Positions 47,641 to 60,440 of a stretch of 64,000 nt of DNA are shown here, in pieces; positions within the stretch are counted from its first letter, which is position 1, and every line of letters begins with the position of its first letter. The notes under the pieces are model-generated. The model had not been told where the DNA came from, searched no databases, and was given only the letters and a program-made list of their open reading frames with translations. The stretch covers positions 58,210,561 to 58,274,560 of the forward strand of contig NC_052618.1 in NCBI RefSeq assembly GCF_016545825.1. The letters are read 5' to 3'. The DNA is from Eucalyptus grandis (lineage: Eukaryota > Streptophyta > Magnoliopsida > Myrtales > Myrtaceae). The position numbers and the translations under genes are program-made.

Positions 47641-48739
47641 GAATTTTCCTTATTGCAAACCCTAATTAGAATAGATTCCTATTCCAACATTTTCCCGTGA
47701 CAAAACTCTTGGATTACCTTTCTTTTTATATTATTTGTCAGCAGGAAATTGTACTCGATTCTGGACAAGAGTCGAGTGATAATAAGTCGGATGTCAAAAT
47801 GGGATCTTAGATATTTTAGTAGCCAAATAACTTAATCATTCTGTCCAGTCATATAAAGAAGACCGTCGGACGGTTCATAAATCTCAAGAATTGACCTCGG
47901 GCCTTGATATGCCATTCACACAAAATATTTATACCATAGTAATTTGTATATTTAAGTAGTCAATTGAACATACATGACTATCGATAATTAAGGCGGCATG
48001 TGTACAGTATCACATCACTCTTGCTGCCCCCAATCGAGTTCAGAAGCGGCGCAACCCTAGCTAGAAACGGGCCGCACTCCCAGGGCCCGGAAAAACGCCG
48101 CTGTCCCGGGCCCCTACATCCGCACGAGGGCCCGACGCCCGTCAAGCCGCCGTAACGGCAGATTCCCCCTCCGAAGCGGATCCCGTAACGGCGAGGGATT
48201 TTGGCGGCAAATCAACCTGGCCCCGATGACGCGTCGCGCGCGCATTGGCCGGGGGGGATGTATGTGGTATGTGGGGATGGCAATCCATGGATGGGCATGG
48301 TCCATGCGCTTGCCCGCTGTTTCTTTTTTTCCCGCGCACAAGGGACGCCAAAAGAGGGGGCTTTTTATTTTTTATTTTTCCTTTATTTTTCTGAGAAGGA
48401 AGGGGTTGTTGCTTCCGCTAAAGGGAAGTCAGCTGGAAAAGGAAAAAAGAGAAGAGATTGCTGGTTTTGGCAGAGGGCGGAGGCGCAGATAAGAAGAGGG
48501 AGGCGATAGAGCAGCTCCTTCGCGAAAAATCCTCTTCATCGCTTCGCTTCGGGTTGGGGCGGAGGTCGGCTCCTGTTAGGGTTTCGGCCGGCCAGATCCG
48601 CGGGCGGATCTCTCCTTTCTCCGGTGAGTGCGCGCGTGGTTTTTTTTGTTTTTTATTTTTTGCGCTGAGATTGCATTTCCTGAGCTCGATTTGCAGGAGT
48701 AACGCCGGCCTCCCGTTGTGTGATCTCCTTAGGGTTTGG
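47641..48739. promoter_or_regulatory. RBR1 upstream region with E2F-type sites
   Basis: A perfect E2F consensus TTTCCCGC lies at 48328-48335, and a close match TTTGGCGG at 48200-48207. A palindromic TTCGCGAA is at 48519-48526. The GC content rises sharply from about 48030. Plant RBR1 genes are themselves E2F targets, giving negative feedback on the G1/S switch; the sites here fit that. The 5' UTR probably contains one intron, with donor near 48624 ('ccg|gtgagtg') and acceptor near 48696 ('tttgcag'). Confidence 0.55.
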
Positions 48740-51700
48740 ATGAGCCCGGTCGCTGCGAACGCCATGGAGGAGGCGGCGGAACCCGAGGTCCCAGCTCCCG
48801 TCACTCCCAGCAAGGACGACGCCGACACCGATGCCGCCGTGTCGCGCTTCTTGGGATTCTGCAAGGTTTTTTTCTCGCGCCACGGAACTCTAGTCGTTTT
48901 ATCCGGCTTCCTTCTCCCGCCTTTCGGTAGAATTTTTACAGGTGCTGTTCGGAATTGTTCTGTGGGGTGACCGGCCCGTGATTTTTGTTGGCAGAGTAAA
49001 TTGGGCCTGGCCGAGGGAAATTGCGTGCAGTCTTCGACGCTGCTGAGGAAAACCGCACATGTGCTGCGGTCGAGTGGGACTGTTATCGGTACTGGAACGG
49101 TATGCGTTGCCATTTCCGAGATCACTTGAGTTTCTTTGTGTTGTTCAAAGCCCGGGCTTGTGGTGATGTGTGATCTCGTTGTCAGGCGGAAGAAGCAGAA
49201 CGCTATTGGTTCGCTTTTGTGTTGTACACTGTTAGAAGGGTAGGCGAGAGGAAAGCCGAGGATGAGCAAAATGGATCGGACGAGACTGAGGTCCCTTTGT
49301 CCCGGATATTGAAAGCTTCAGTACTAAAGTATGTTATATGCGGAATATTTATTTTGGCTGGTCGAAACAGTTTGTCATGACATTTTCTTGTGCGGTGCAC
49401 TTTTTTGTCTCACCTTATTAACCTGTGGGTTTACCAGCCTCATCGACTTTTTCAAAGAGATTCCGCAATTTGTTATCAAGGCTGGGGCAATCGTAAGCGG
49501 CATATATGGTGCTAATTGGGACAGCAGGCTAGAGGTATTGATTAATGTTTATGGCATTGCTTGGATAGAAAGGTTTCTCTAAGAGTTAGCACCGGGACGG
49601 AGTTTTTTCCGTCTTTATTTTACTCAAGCCTCCTTGATGGACTGAGCTTCACTTTCTGATTCTTTTTTTTCTTCGAACAGGCCAGAGAGATGCAGACAAA
49701 CTACGTGCATTTATGCATTTTGTGCAAGTGAGTATCTTTTACGTCACGAGAGATTGGAAAAGAGAGTATCGCTCATTTTGCTAAAAGACTAGCAAAGAAA
49801 TAAAGCGAGAGGAGCATATTAAACTTACTTTGCTGTTTGTTTGTCGAGAATAAAATGATGGGAAATTGACTAAACCTTGGTAAATGTTTCGTTTATAAAG
49901 TGGGATTCGCATGATATTCTAGGTAGTAGGAGTACAAAGATAAGAAATATCCCCCCTAATCCCTTCTCTTCTGTTCACTTCAATCAATCGAACAGGAATA
50001 GTCTGATGTAAACCCAGCTCCACTTCTGGTCGTGTTCTCATATTAAGATTGTTTATAGCATTTGTGTATCTGATATACTTTTTCCATAAATAATTACAAG
50101 TATCGAGTGTGCAAATGCCGTAATGTATTGGCAGTTGCCTTGTGTTTCTTAAATTATGCTTTCGCTCATCTCCTTATCTACTTTGTCTTTGTTTTGCAAG
50201 GTTTTATAAACGTATATGCGGTGAATTCTTCATTCTAAACGATGCAAAAGATGATATGAAGTCCGCTGATTCAAGCACTTCTGACCCCGTGATTATGTAC
50301 CAACCTTTCGGATGGTTGCTGTTTTTGGCGCTTAGAATACATGCCTTGAGCCGATTTAAGGACCTCGTTTCTAGCACAAATGCTTTGGTCTCTGTACTGG
50401 TCAGTTACATTCCTGGACTACTTTGTCAAACTTAACAATTTTTCTAAGGTGTTTGCGTTCACCCAATAACCATGTCAAACATGCGGTTTTCTCCTCTGAA
50501 ACGTGGCTATTAAAAGGACAAAAAGAACGGATATGCACATTTGACATGTCGCATTGGTTTTTAAGACTAATTTTTGGTACTGAGTACATGATGATCCGTT
50601 TTCCAATGATTTTTTTTTTTTTTGACAGGCTATTCTAATAATTCATCTTCCAACCCGCTTCAGAAAATTCAGCATTTCTGACTCATCACAACTTGGTAAT
50701 CATCTTGCTCTTTTGATTATCAGTTATTGAATACTCATCCACAGTCAGACTTTGAGATTGTATATCCTCATATTTCTTCTTCAGTTGGTCCTTCTCTTCC
50801 CTATTAACTTGAACCTGGCTCTTTCTGTGATTGATCAATTTCACTGTCATTCAGTTAAGAGAAGTGAGAAGGGGGTTGACCTTGTTGGATCACTCGCTTA
50901 TCGTTACGATACCTCAGAAGATGAGATCAAGAGAACATTGGAAAAAGCCAATAACGTGATAGCAGAAATTTTGGGGATAACTCCGCCTCCAGCTTCAGAG
51001 TGCAAAGCAGAGAATCTGGAGAATGTTGACACAGGTGGAATGATATCTCATATATAAATGCTGAAGGCACTGTAAATGCATGTTTTAATGTGACAGCGCA
51101 TGTGCATCGATTTTTGAAATTCTCTTCCTCTTAAATGCAGATGGCTTGATCTACTTTGGAAATCTCATGGAGGAAACATCTTTGTCATCCATTTTAAGTA
51201 CTTTAGAAAAAATTTATGAAGATGCAACTCGTAATGACAGTGAATTCGATGAGAGGGTATTTATAAATGACGACGACAGCTTGCTTGTATCGGGTAGCTT
51301 GTCTGGGGCCGCCATTAATTTAACTGGTGCCAAGGTATGCCTATTCATTCTATCCAGTTGACTAACACTTCTATAAATCATGTAATCATTTTGTCTATTT
51401 TCGTGTAGAGGAAATATGACTCATTTGCCTCCCCTGCAAAGACTATCACAAGACCACTCTCTCCCAGCCGCTCTCCAGCATCTCACATCAACGGTATAAT
51501 TGGTGGCACTAATTTGAGGATCACTGCTACTCCTGTGGCCACTGCTATGACAACTGCCAAGTGGCTTCGGACGTTCGTGTCCCCACTCCCATCAAAACCT
51601 TCAACTGATCTACAGGGATTTCTAGCGTCATGCGATAGGGATGTGACCAGTGATGTGATACGTAGGGCCAATATAATTTTGGAGGCCATCTTTCCAAACA

Positions 51701-54695
51701 GTCCTATTGGCGAGCGTACTGTAACTGGAGGCTTGCAAAATGCTAATCTCATGGACAACATGTGGGCTGAGCAACGAAGGCTGGAAGCCCTTAAGCTTTA
51801 CTATCGGGTTTTGGAAGCTATGTGTAGAGCAGAGGCACAAATTTTACATTCGAATAATTTGACCTCTTTGTTAACAAATGAGAGGTTTCATAGGTGTATG
51901 CTTGCATGTTCCGCTGAGTTGGTTCTTGCAACACATAAGACTGTGACGATGTTGTTTCCTGCAGTTCTAGAGCGAACAGGTATTACAGCTTTTGACCTTA
52001 GTAAGGTGATAGAGAGTTTTGTTAGACATGAGGAAACTCTTCCCAGAGAATTAAGAAGGCATCTGAATACATTAGAAGAGCGACTTCTAGAGAACATGGT
52101 GTGGGAGAGAGGTTCTTCAATGTACAATTCCTTGGTAGTGGCAAGACCAGCTCTTGCTCCAGAGATAAATCGGCTAGGCCTATTACCAGAACCAATGCCG
52201 TCCTTGGATGCCATTGCCTTGCTTATTAATTTTTCTTCCAGTGGATTGCCCCAGTCACCGGTGCAAAAGCACGAGGCTTCTCCTGGTAAGTCTTTCTTTT
52301 TAGGGTCCCCTTACCTTTTTGAATTCTAGACTTTCCTTTTAAGAATCAGTTTGAATGTATGAACTTTCCCTGATTTTGTGGGTGTATCAGAATCCACCAA
52401 TTATCGACAATACGATATATGGATGCTTCCTATTTGCTTCGCTTTGAATGTTTGGATGCAATGATGTTCATGATTCGCCCAACTCAATATCACACCTTGT
52501 TGTTCAGGTCAGAATGGGGATATCAGGTCTCCCAAGAGAATTAGTACAGAATACCGGAGTGTATTAGTTGAAAGAAACTTCACTTCACCAGTAAAAGATC
52601 GACTGTTAGCCTTGAGCAATATCAAGTCAAAGCTACCGCCACCTCCACTTCAGTCTGCATTTGCCAGGTACTCTCAATGTAGGATCATGGGGTAGTACAT
52701 AGTTAAAGCTTGGTTTTGCACCACGTTACTTCTTTTCTGTTCTCCAAGTTCTCTTCGTTTCTCTATATTGCAGTCCAACTCGACCACATCCGGGAGGTGG
52801 AGGGGAAACATGTGCAGAAACCGCAATCCATATATTCTTTAGCAAGGTACTGGAAAGCATCTAGAACGGACCTACTTGCCAAGTGGCTCCAAGAGAGTCT
52901 GAAAATGCACTGCAACTATCCTTCTGCATAAAAAGGAAAACTTGTTTATGAGTGAATATAATGGATCCTGCATCCTTGTTTCTTCTCTTTCCTTCCTGTC
53001 CCTTCTCTGCTTAGATTTATATTTTCTAGCAACACATTGCATATTGCGGCTTCATTAAGAGTTTTTATGTCATGTGAAATATTAATAAAGCAATGCAACG
53101 TGATAACATCCTTCCAGTCATCCTAATTCCAAACACAAGGACCATACTGAGGGATCTCATCTTAGTTAGTTAGTTCCATGTCTGGTTGCTTTGCAACAAT
53201 AAAGAAATATCCTAGTTTGGCTTTTACGATTACTGTGAATTATTCTGTCTTTTAATTTATTTTTTTTCCATACTTGTGGGATTGTCCAGATTACTAAGCT
53301 GGCAGCCGTCAGAATTAATGCCATGCTTGAAAGGCTACAACTCTCTCAGCAGATAAAGGAAGGCATTTATTGCCTATTTCAGCAAATACTCAGTCAGCGA
53401 ACTAATCTCTTCTTTAATCGCCATATTGATCAAGTAATACTCTGCTGTTTCTACGGTATCGCGAAGGTTTGGACTCAGGAATTTTGTATAGTTTCCTGTG
53501 ACATTTCAGAGCATTTAGTATTTCTCTTCCTTGTTACTAATTCATGTCGGTTTGTTTCTCTTTCCCTTTTGGGCCTGAAGATCAATCAAATAAACCTGAC
53601 CTTTAGGGAGATCATTTACAACTATAGGAAGCAACCCCAGTGCAAGCCACAAGTGTTCCGCAATGTTTTTGTTGATTGGTCAACCCGGCGGAATGGGGTA
53701 ATGTTGAGTAATCTTACTCTCTTAGGCATCAGTTTTCTAGACATTGCCTTAACTCATTGATTATTTTGGCAACAGAAAGCGGGGAATGAGCATGTGGATA
53801 TTATCTCTTTCTACAATGAAATATTCATTCCTTCTGTGAAACCGCTGCTCGTTGAACTTGGGCCCACAGGAGCAACTACTAGAACAAACCGGACTTCTGA
53901 AGTTGGCAATAAAAATGATGGTATGCTTTTGACTTATATTACTTGTAAATCAGTCTCACACAAGCCTCAGTCTGATTCTCTGTTGTTAATGCTCTTACTA
54001 ATCAGCTCAATGCCCTGGGTCACCTAAGATATCTTCTTTTCCAACTCTCCCGGATATGTCCCCTAAGAAAGTATCTGCATCCCACAATGTCTACGTATCT
54101 CCACTGAGATCATCTAAGGTGCTCTTCTTCTCTCTTGCAGTTTCTTTTTCTTCTTTTACACAGCTCTTCTTTTCTAAATGTTGTATCATGAAATTCCTTT
54201 CATTTATCATCATTGCTGACATTGTTATGCAAGATTTGATTTAAGATGGAAGTACTTGAAATGGAATGTCACTAGGATACAAGCAACATGCACGAGGTAC
54301 TATGGTTGTATCTTCATTCTTTTAATTGTTCTGCTTTGTCTTGATTGTGTGCAGATGGACGCTTCAATCTCTCATAGCTCGAAAAGCTATTATGCTTGTG
54401 TTGGAGAGAGCACCCATGCCTACCAAAGCCCTTCCAAAGACCTTGTTGCCATCAACAGTCGCCTGAATGGGTAGGTTCCGATTAGATTGTGAGCTTTGGT
54501 ATATTTGTTTTAAGTGTGTAACTTGCTTATTTTCCATCCTATTGCAGTAACCGAAAGGTGAGAGGCACGCTTAATTTTGATGATGTTGACGCTGGCCTCG
54601 TCAGTGACTCTATGGTGGCCAACAGCCTCTACCTTCAGAATGGGAGCAGTATGTCTTCATCAACTGCTAAATCATCTGAGAAACCAGAATCATAA
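48740..54695 (+). CDS. RBR1: Retinoblastoma-related protein 1 (RBR1)
   Basis: Eighteen exons with consistent phases give 1027 residues: 48740-48865, 48995-49099, 49186-49328, 49438-49534, 49681-49727, 50201-50399, 50629-50695, 50855-51034, 51141-51334, 51409-52285, 52508-52667, 52774-52846, 53290-53466, 53581-53697, 53776-53920, 54006-54118, 54355-54470, 54548-54695. The N-terminal cyclin-like domain covers about residues 90-250. Pocket A starts at '[20 protein letters not shown]' (about 425) and lies in the large exon 10; pocket B follows from about 740 to 870 ('[17 protein letters not shown]', '[13 protein letters not shown]'). Ser/Thr-Pro sites such as 'SPTRP', 'DMSPKK' and 'YVSPLRS' are candidate CDK sites. 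RBR1 binds E2F and LxCxE proteins and blocks entry to S phase. An in-frame ATG at 48764 is an alternative start. Confidence 0.97.
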
Positions 54696-56085
54696 AGTTA
54701 AATGATCCCCAGTCCCATTCCCATGCATGTAAATTCCAGTTTTCTTGTTCCCCTCAACTGGCTAAATCAGGAAGTGGAAGCGTGCAGTGAGTTATTTGTA
54801 TAATAGCTGCCCTTTCCTTATCTTCTGTCCATGAGACTGCTGCAAGCAAGTTACTTTAGCAGTTTAGTTTAATAAAATCCAATCACCTTCACATGGTGAA
54901 AATTATAGCCTATTATTTTCTTACTCAACAGATCAATTTCCCCATGGTACCATTTCTTGCTAATATCACTGCTGCGGTGTCTGATGCGTTCATGATTTAA
55001 AGTAGAAGATGGCATATTAAACTTGGATGGGCTGATTAGGAAGATGGTGCAGTTTTTATCATTTAAATTTGCCACTGAATCAATTGTCTTTGAGGAGCAA
55101 GGGCTTGTTTTCTGGACATAGAAGTCGACGGTCCTGAGGCTGAAAAGCCTGCAGATTTATTACTAGCTCTGCACTCGGTGACGCAAGATAATTTTCATTA
55201 AATCTGAAGTACCTGGAGATCACTTCATTTCTAGTCTTGCTATCATTAAGTGATCTGTTTGCCAAAGGTGGCTGGTAAGTACTGTAATCTGCGCAGTGCA
55301 AACACAACTGGGACAAGCAACCGTCTTCCCCCTTGACTGCGGCTGCTACAAACAATGCAGGAAAGAGAAATTAATTTGGACAGTTTACAGCCGCCTATTA
55401 CAATTTAGTTTGGTGCGAAAGCTTGGTGTCTTCAGATTTGATGTGATCTGTTGTTATTGATGCGTCGGTTATTATGGAGGCCTTCATTGGCACATTCAAA
55501 GTGAAGATGTATCCGACAGATCTTGATTTAAAAATCCCCTGCAAAAGAAAGTTAACAGGTTCATCTCGCGTTTTAACTTATGCATAGTTAGCAACAGCGT
55601 AGCCCTCACTGACATACTTAGCTATAGATGCCTACCAAGCAACGTAACAGGAGCCAAGAGGACCGGCAGCAATAGATTTCCATTCTTCATCATGCTCGTT
55701 ACCAAAAAATCGTATCAGCTGTACCAACTCCTTAATGAATTTCACAAGTCAACAAGATATCAGCTTTACAGATAAGAGTTCTTCAACAATAGATGACACT
55801 TATGTATCAGTATCGCAATCTTTCAAGTGCAGTGTGCCAACTCAATTTGTTTGTCTTTCAATCAAGTTAAAAAAAACTATCATAAAGTCATTCAACTAAT
55901 TTAAATGGAAGCTCCCGATGTGGTTCCTACCTAATGTGATAGGGAGCACCTAAGAAAGTTGAAGATGTCAACCAGGAAAGTTACATCCAATCAAGAAGCC
56001 GCCCACTGAAAATAACGGTTCCTACCTAATGTGATAGGGAGCACCTAAGAAAGTTGAAGATGTCAACCAGGAAAGTTACATCCAA
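54696..56085. other. Convergent 3' flanks of RBR1 and the exoribonuclease
   Basis: This holds the 3' UTRs of the two convergent genes. A likely RBR1 poly(A) signal AATAAA lies near 54870. Apart from the 95-bp tandem duplication at 55922-56111, no element is seen. Confidence 0.5.
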
Positions 56086-56111
56086 TCAAGAAGCCGCCCA
56101 CTGAAAATAAC
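55922..56111. repeat. Perfect 95-bp tandem duplication over the exoribonuclease stop codon
   Basis: Two copies, 55922-56016 and 56017-56111, appear identical base for base. The right copy contains the last eight codons and the stop (56086-56088) of the minus-strand exoribonuclease plus its first 3'-UTR bases. The left copy repeats them inside the 3' UTR. The protein is unaffected because the functional stop is met first. Complete identity suggests a recent event or an assembly artefact. Confidence 0.9.
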
Positions 56112-59100
56112 GGCATCCGCCACCTCTCGCAGCAGCTGAATTGCCACACCAAAAGAAGAAGTTCCCTTGCTTTGTACCTGGGTTCCGAACAAAGCCTACG
56201 CTGCTCTTGATGCCACAGAAACAATAAGGATTATACTGTGATTGAGGACCCCGCAAATCCTTCTGTGTGTGTGGCTGATGGGGAGGCGAGTGCTGTGATA
56301 TCAGAGCATGGTCATTGTCATACAATGTCAGAGAGTTGGTGATGGAAAATTTGATTCCCCTGCACAAAAGAACCATAAGCAAGCGAGCTGTGTTTTTTGC
56401 ATCATCTAAACCACAATGAGCACGCCCGAGCCAGGTCAAGCCAGCCATCTCAACCGCCTCCTTAAGATTACATCTTAGACCTCCGAAAACTTCTTGGAAT
56501 GGGACTTTTAGGTTAATCCATCTAGTGAAAGGAAGAGAGAAAAAGTTAGAATTAAGCATCAAAGAATCTAAGTCTGCATGCTAGTTACATATCATCAACT
56601 CACCTGTTGAAGTAAGAAGGCTTTCGAATTTTCTTATATCGACACTCGGATTCCAACATCACCCGGCAATCCCAGTTGGACCAGGTAACAACAGCAAAAT
56701 TTGTGTTCTTTATGCCCTTCTTTTCAAGCCATTTGTCATGACTAAGAAGAGCCTCACTCAGAGTAACACCTCGATCTACCTAGACTCACCCCCGAAAAAA
56801 AAAGGATTTAAAGGCCGTAATAATGAACAGAAAATTGATATGAGAAAGAAGATGCCATAATCCATAAACATGACTGGAATGAGGGAACTCCCTATGGCAG
56901 GCATGGGCCATTTCAGTATTTGTGCATGGCAAGCACCAAAAGACAATTGACCCGCCACTTTGGCATGGTTTTGATCTATCATCAAAACTATACGTAAGGT
57001 TCTGCACTGCCTATTGAATTTTAGCTTTATCTAATTATCTACAAATCATTCTAGTAACTTGTACTTCTTCAGCATCATACATAGCCATCTTTACCCTTTT
57101 TCCAATTTTTTATAGCATAAGATATGATAGACAGACGTGCACTGTTAGCCCTTAACACTTTCTGCTCCACTGTCAAGTATTAATTTCATCTAATGTTCTC
57201 CTTTACGGATCAATCCACTTCATGAGACCAATAAATGAACTAAATCTATGCCACATCAGACAACACTCATCAACTTGCACAAGAATCCAGAATTGGCGGC
57301 ATCCCCCATAACCAGTTCATACTGAATAGATCAATCTTGCTTCCCTCGACATGCAAATGCACATGCTCCAACACATTACGTGCCAATCATCAGATACCAC
57401 CTGCCATTAGATGCTCTTTTCAGATGTGTAATTTGCAGAACATCCAAGCACTAAACAGCCAATGTTATAGCAGATAGAAAACTCTATGTCCTCTATCCTA
57501 TATGCACCAGCAGAAATTCTACATGCTTTCGATATATCAAGGGGGAGACAAACAGAAGATGAAGTGGCAAACTCAATTCTTCACTAAGTAGCAAAACTAA
57601 CTCCAAGCTCTTGGATCATTGGTACAAATAGACATGGAGAAAGGCAACACAATTTCATCCATGATTACAGCAATTTGTCTATCACATCATAATCCAATGC
57701 ATGTTCCCCCATATAAGGCACACATCGTAACCTTCCTCTTAATTACTAGTAGATTTGAAAGTACATAAAAAACCATCTATAGCCAACTTAAGATAAAAAC
57801 TATAAATGATTCTCCTAAAGGAAAAATTAGAGGCTCGTAAAAAAGAAGCAACTCACGGCTAGCCATTCATCTACTGGGTAGAGTGAAAACACTGTCACTC
57901 TTTACAGGTTCCAAGATCAATCAACAGAAGCCTCCCTACTGAATTGGGACGAAAAGGTCAGGCTATGTAGAAAAAGAAGACACCCCTCATGGTCCGGTCT
58001 AGCCACACTAGAAAATACTTTCACCAAACAAACTGTCACATAATCAGAACAAAGAAAATTTTTTCCATGCCAAGGAAAAAATATTCAATGCAAACAAGAG
58101 ATGAGAAGCCTGCACTGCAAGTGGAGGAAAGAGCTAAATCCATATCTTGCACTAAGACAGTATCCACAAGCTAAGTTATTTAATACTAAACATCAATCCT
58201 CACAGCTCTTCGAAATTTTGCCTGCTTCAATTTCACAAGTATCGCATAAGAGAACAATGACCTTTCCTTGTCCATCTTTAGGACTAATAATAGGAAGTTG
58301 CAGAAGAAATTAGAAGAACAGCCTTTTCTCCTTTGCTAGGTAATCAGGGGGTTAGAAATTCTTGACACTCGTGAACAGGCCAACGTGGTAGAAAATATGC
58401 ACAACGAACAGCAGAAAATCCATCTTTCCCACACAAAGAAAGAAAGAGAACAAAAATCGAACACAGAATTGAAAAATGTTTGGTCTGTAGCAATGGAAGA
58501 ATAATCCATGTCCTCATCTATATTTTGAAAGCCGTTGGAGAAAGTAAAACGAGAGTGCAAGTCTCAACCCTTAACACTGTACTAAGACTTTCACAGGCCA
58601 GCATCCTTACAATATCAACTAATATGCTATTATTGACAAGAGAATGGGCTTAAAATAATTGGGAAAACAAAATCTAGATCAACACAAACCTGAGATTGCT
58701 GGATACCAGTCAAATCTTTGCAAAAGTCACTCAGATGCTGATTGCATGTTGGTCGAACATAGGTTTGGAAGCATGCTTCCAATTTGCCAGTCATGCTACT
58801 CACTATAACAGATGGGAATTCAATTATCTCTTGAGGATGGGGATTCTTTTCCTTGTCACAGGTTGCCTCAAAGTCTATGACTACAAAATACTGAAAGTCT
58901 TGGAACTGGCACTCGGGGAGGTAACCTTGAGAGAGCATATCTGGCCGATAACCATGAAAGCCGTTTCCCCCGTGGAAAGAGAAAAATTGACCCTCAAAAG
59001 AATTCATTTGGTACGGCTGCATCTGATGAGAGTAGGGATACCGCCAGCCATAGTAGAGAGGATAATTAGGTCCATTGGGATGTTCACCTCTACTAATTGA

Positions 59101-59258
59101 CAAAACTTTCTTCGCAACATCCCCATCAGACTGACCGCTAGTTCCATCCTTAAGCTTGGATAACCCGGAGAGTGCGTTGCTTTTATCCTGAAGGTTGTAA
59201 AGGATTCCATTGCTGGAATAACTTCTAGATAATGCCGCGAAATTCCTTCGAGTATCTT
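56086..59258 (-). CDS. ERI-1-type 3'-5' exoribonuclease with C-terminal GRF zinc finger (5' end not found)
   Basis: Three exons read on the minus strand: 59258-58690, 56779-56604 and 56521-56086, giving at least 392 residues. The DEDDh nuclease signature is complete: 'VVIDFEAT' (Asp, Glu), 'WSNWDCRVML' (Asp), and 'HCGLDDAKNTARL' (His, Asp). The C-terminus carries a Cys-rich GRF-type zinc finger ('CFCG...GNFFFWCG...GCRYFQW'). ERI-1-family enzymes trim structured RNA ends, including small RNAs and 5.8S rRNA, so a nuclear or cytoplasmic role in RNA processing is expected. The first exon shown enters in phase 1, and an upstream exon ending at donor GTAAGT near 59315 is possible, but I find no ATG there. 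The real start is probably further up, toward 59.6-60.2 kb. A 1.9-kb intron separates the first two exons shown. Confidence 0.83.
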
Positions 59259-59924
59259 CTGTAAACCCAGATGAGCAGACAAGAAAGAATCAGAGAATCG
59301 CACATGGTTCCTTTTTACTTACCAACAAGACAGATCCAAATGTATGCAGTCACAAAAGAGATGTGCCAAATGATGTTACGTGAAGAAAGGAATAATTAAG
59401 TGAAAGAATATAAGGAAACCTCCTAAAGCGCAGAAAACTTAGTGGTGTACTCCCTGAGATGTCTAATAGAACAAAATCAATCACATCCCGTTTATCACTG
59501 CTCTTTCGTAACTGTAAGCAACAGTTGCGCTACTCTTCTTGGACCGGGTGATAATTCAAGCGCTGCTGATGAATTTCGCAGTTCCAGAAAAGACAGCACC
59601 AAACCAAGCAATTCCACACTTATATTATTACCCCGTCCAAGAAAATCAGGCACGTCCCGGTAAACACCTCGTCTACTCGTCGGACTTATTCACATCAATC
59701 CCAACTTTTGTTTACCAGCAAAGCGCTCAGTCTGACTGAATAAAACAGTTCCCCGACACGAGACCGGACACGGATCATAACCACAAGCCAACCAGGACAG
59801 ACTCAAAATCAATCACATTCCTCCGGTCGGCACGTGAACGCCGACTCGCGCCGGATAAAAGACAATGCCTTTCGATCGTCGCTCGAAGGACCGAGCAGAA
59901 AAATTAAGGATCTTGCACGCGCGC

Positions 59925-59928
<4 letters not shown>

Positions 59929-59960
<32 letters not shown>
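59929..59960. repeat. (GA)n microsatellite
   Basis: About 32 bases of pure GA flanked by 'gcgcgc' on both sides, in the presumed leader of the exoribonuclease gene (CT on its sense strand). CT-rich leaders are common in plant genes. Confidence 0.9.
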
Positions 59961-59964
<4 letters not shown>

Positions 59965-60390
59965 CACCTCTGCGATCAAAGTCCATCGCGGCCTCGTGCT
60001 CGGTTGCTGTGATCCGCCGCCAAATACATTCGATCTTCCACCGTCGTCCGTTCCGACCCGCGCGCGGAAACCGAACGGTCTCTGCTCGAATCGCTCTCTT
60101 CCTCTCTCCCCCGCTCGCGCATCAATTCCACTGATGATCGGGAGAAGAAAGCTTGGAACTTTCACCTGGCACGACTGCGATTCGAGGACGGAGAAGGCAG
60201 GCGAGCGAAGGAGAGAGGGGAAGTGGTGGTTTTTTATACGTAGTCGATTACATCGTTGATGATACGAAGGCAGGAGCAGCGACGCGCTCGCAGAGAATAG
60301 AACGAGGAAGAGGAAATCTCGTTTTGCTTTTCGGCTTCTGGTGTCGCGAAATAGGAAAGTAGTGAGAGAAAGATCGGGGCCCACGGGAAG

Positions 60391-60418
60391 CGAGAGAGAG
60401 AGAGAGAGAGAGAGAGAG
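60391..60418. repeat. (GA)n microsatellite
   Basis: About 28 bases of pure GA, 430 bases from the one at 59929. The two may derive from the same promoter region. Confidence 0.88.
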
Positions 60419-60440
60419 CGACGTCTGGTTTCTTTCTAGG

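Larger units (their letters stand above)
59259..60440 (-). other. 5' region of the exoribonuclease gene, with GA microsatellites
   Basis: This probably contains one or more 5' exons and the promoter of the exoribonuclease. Two (GA)n runs lie at about 59929-59960 and 60391-60418. A minus-strand open frame across the first run reads as a Ser-Leu repeat and is an artefact of the microsatellite. No other gene is supported. Confidence 0.45.

Noticed and set aside
48418..49269. Minus-strand open frame of 283 codons over the RBR1 5' region
   Set aside because: It crosses several RBR1 exons and introns, has no recognisable domain, and is opposed by an unambiguous gene.
59809..60384. Minus-strand frame of 191 codons with a Ser-Leu run
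   Set aside because: The run is a translation of the (GA)n microsatellite and the rest lacks protein character. It probably covers the leader and promoter of the exoribonuclease gene.
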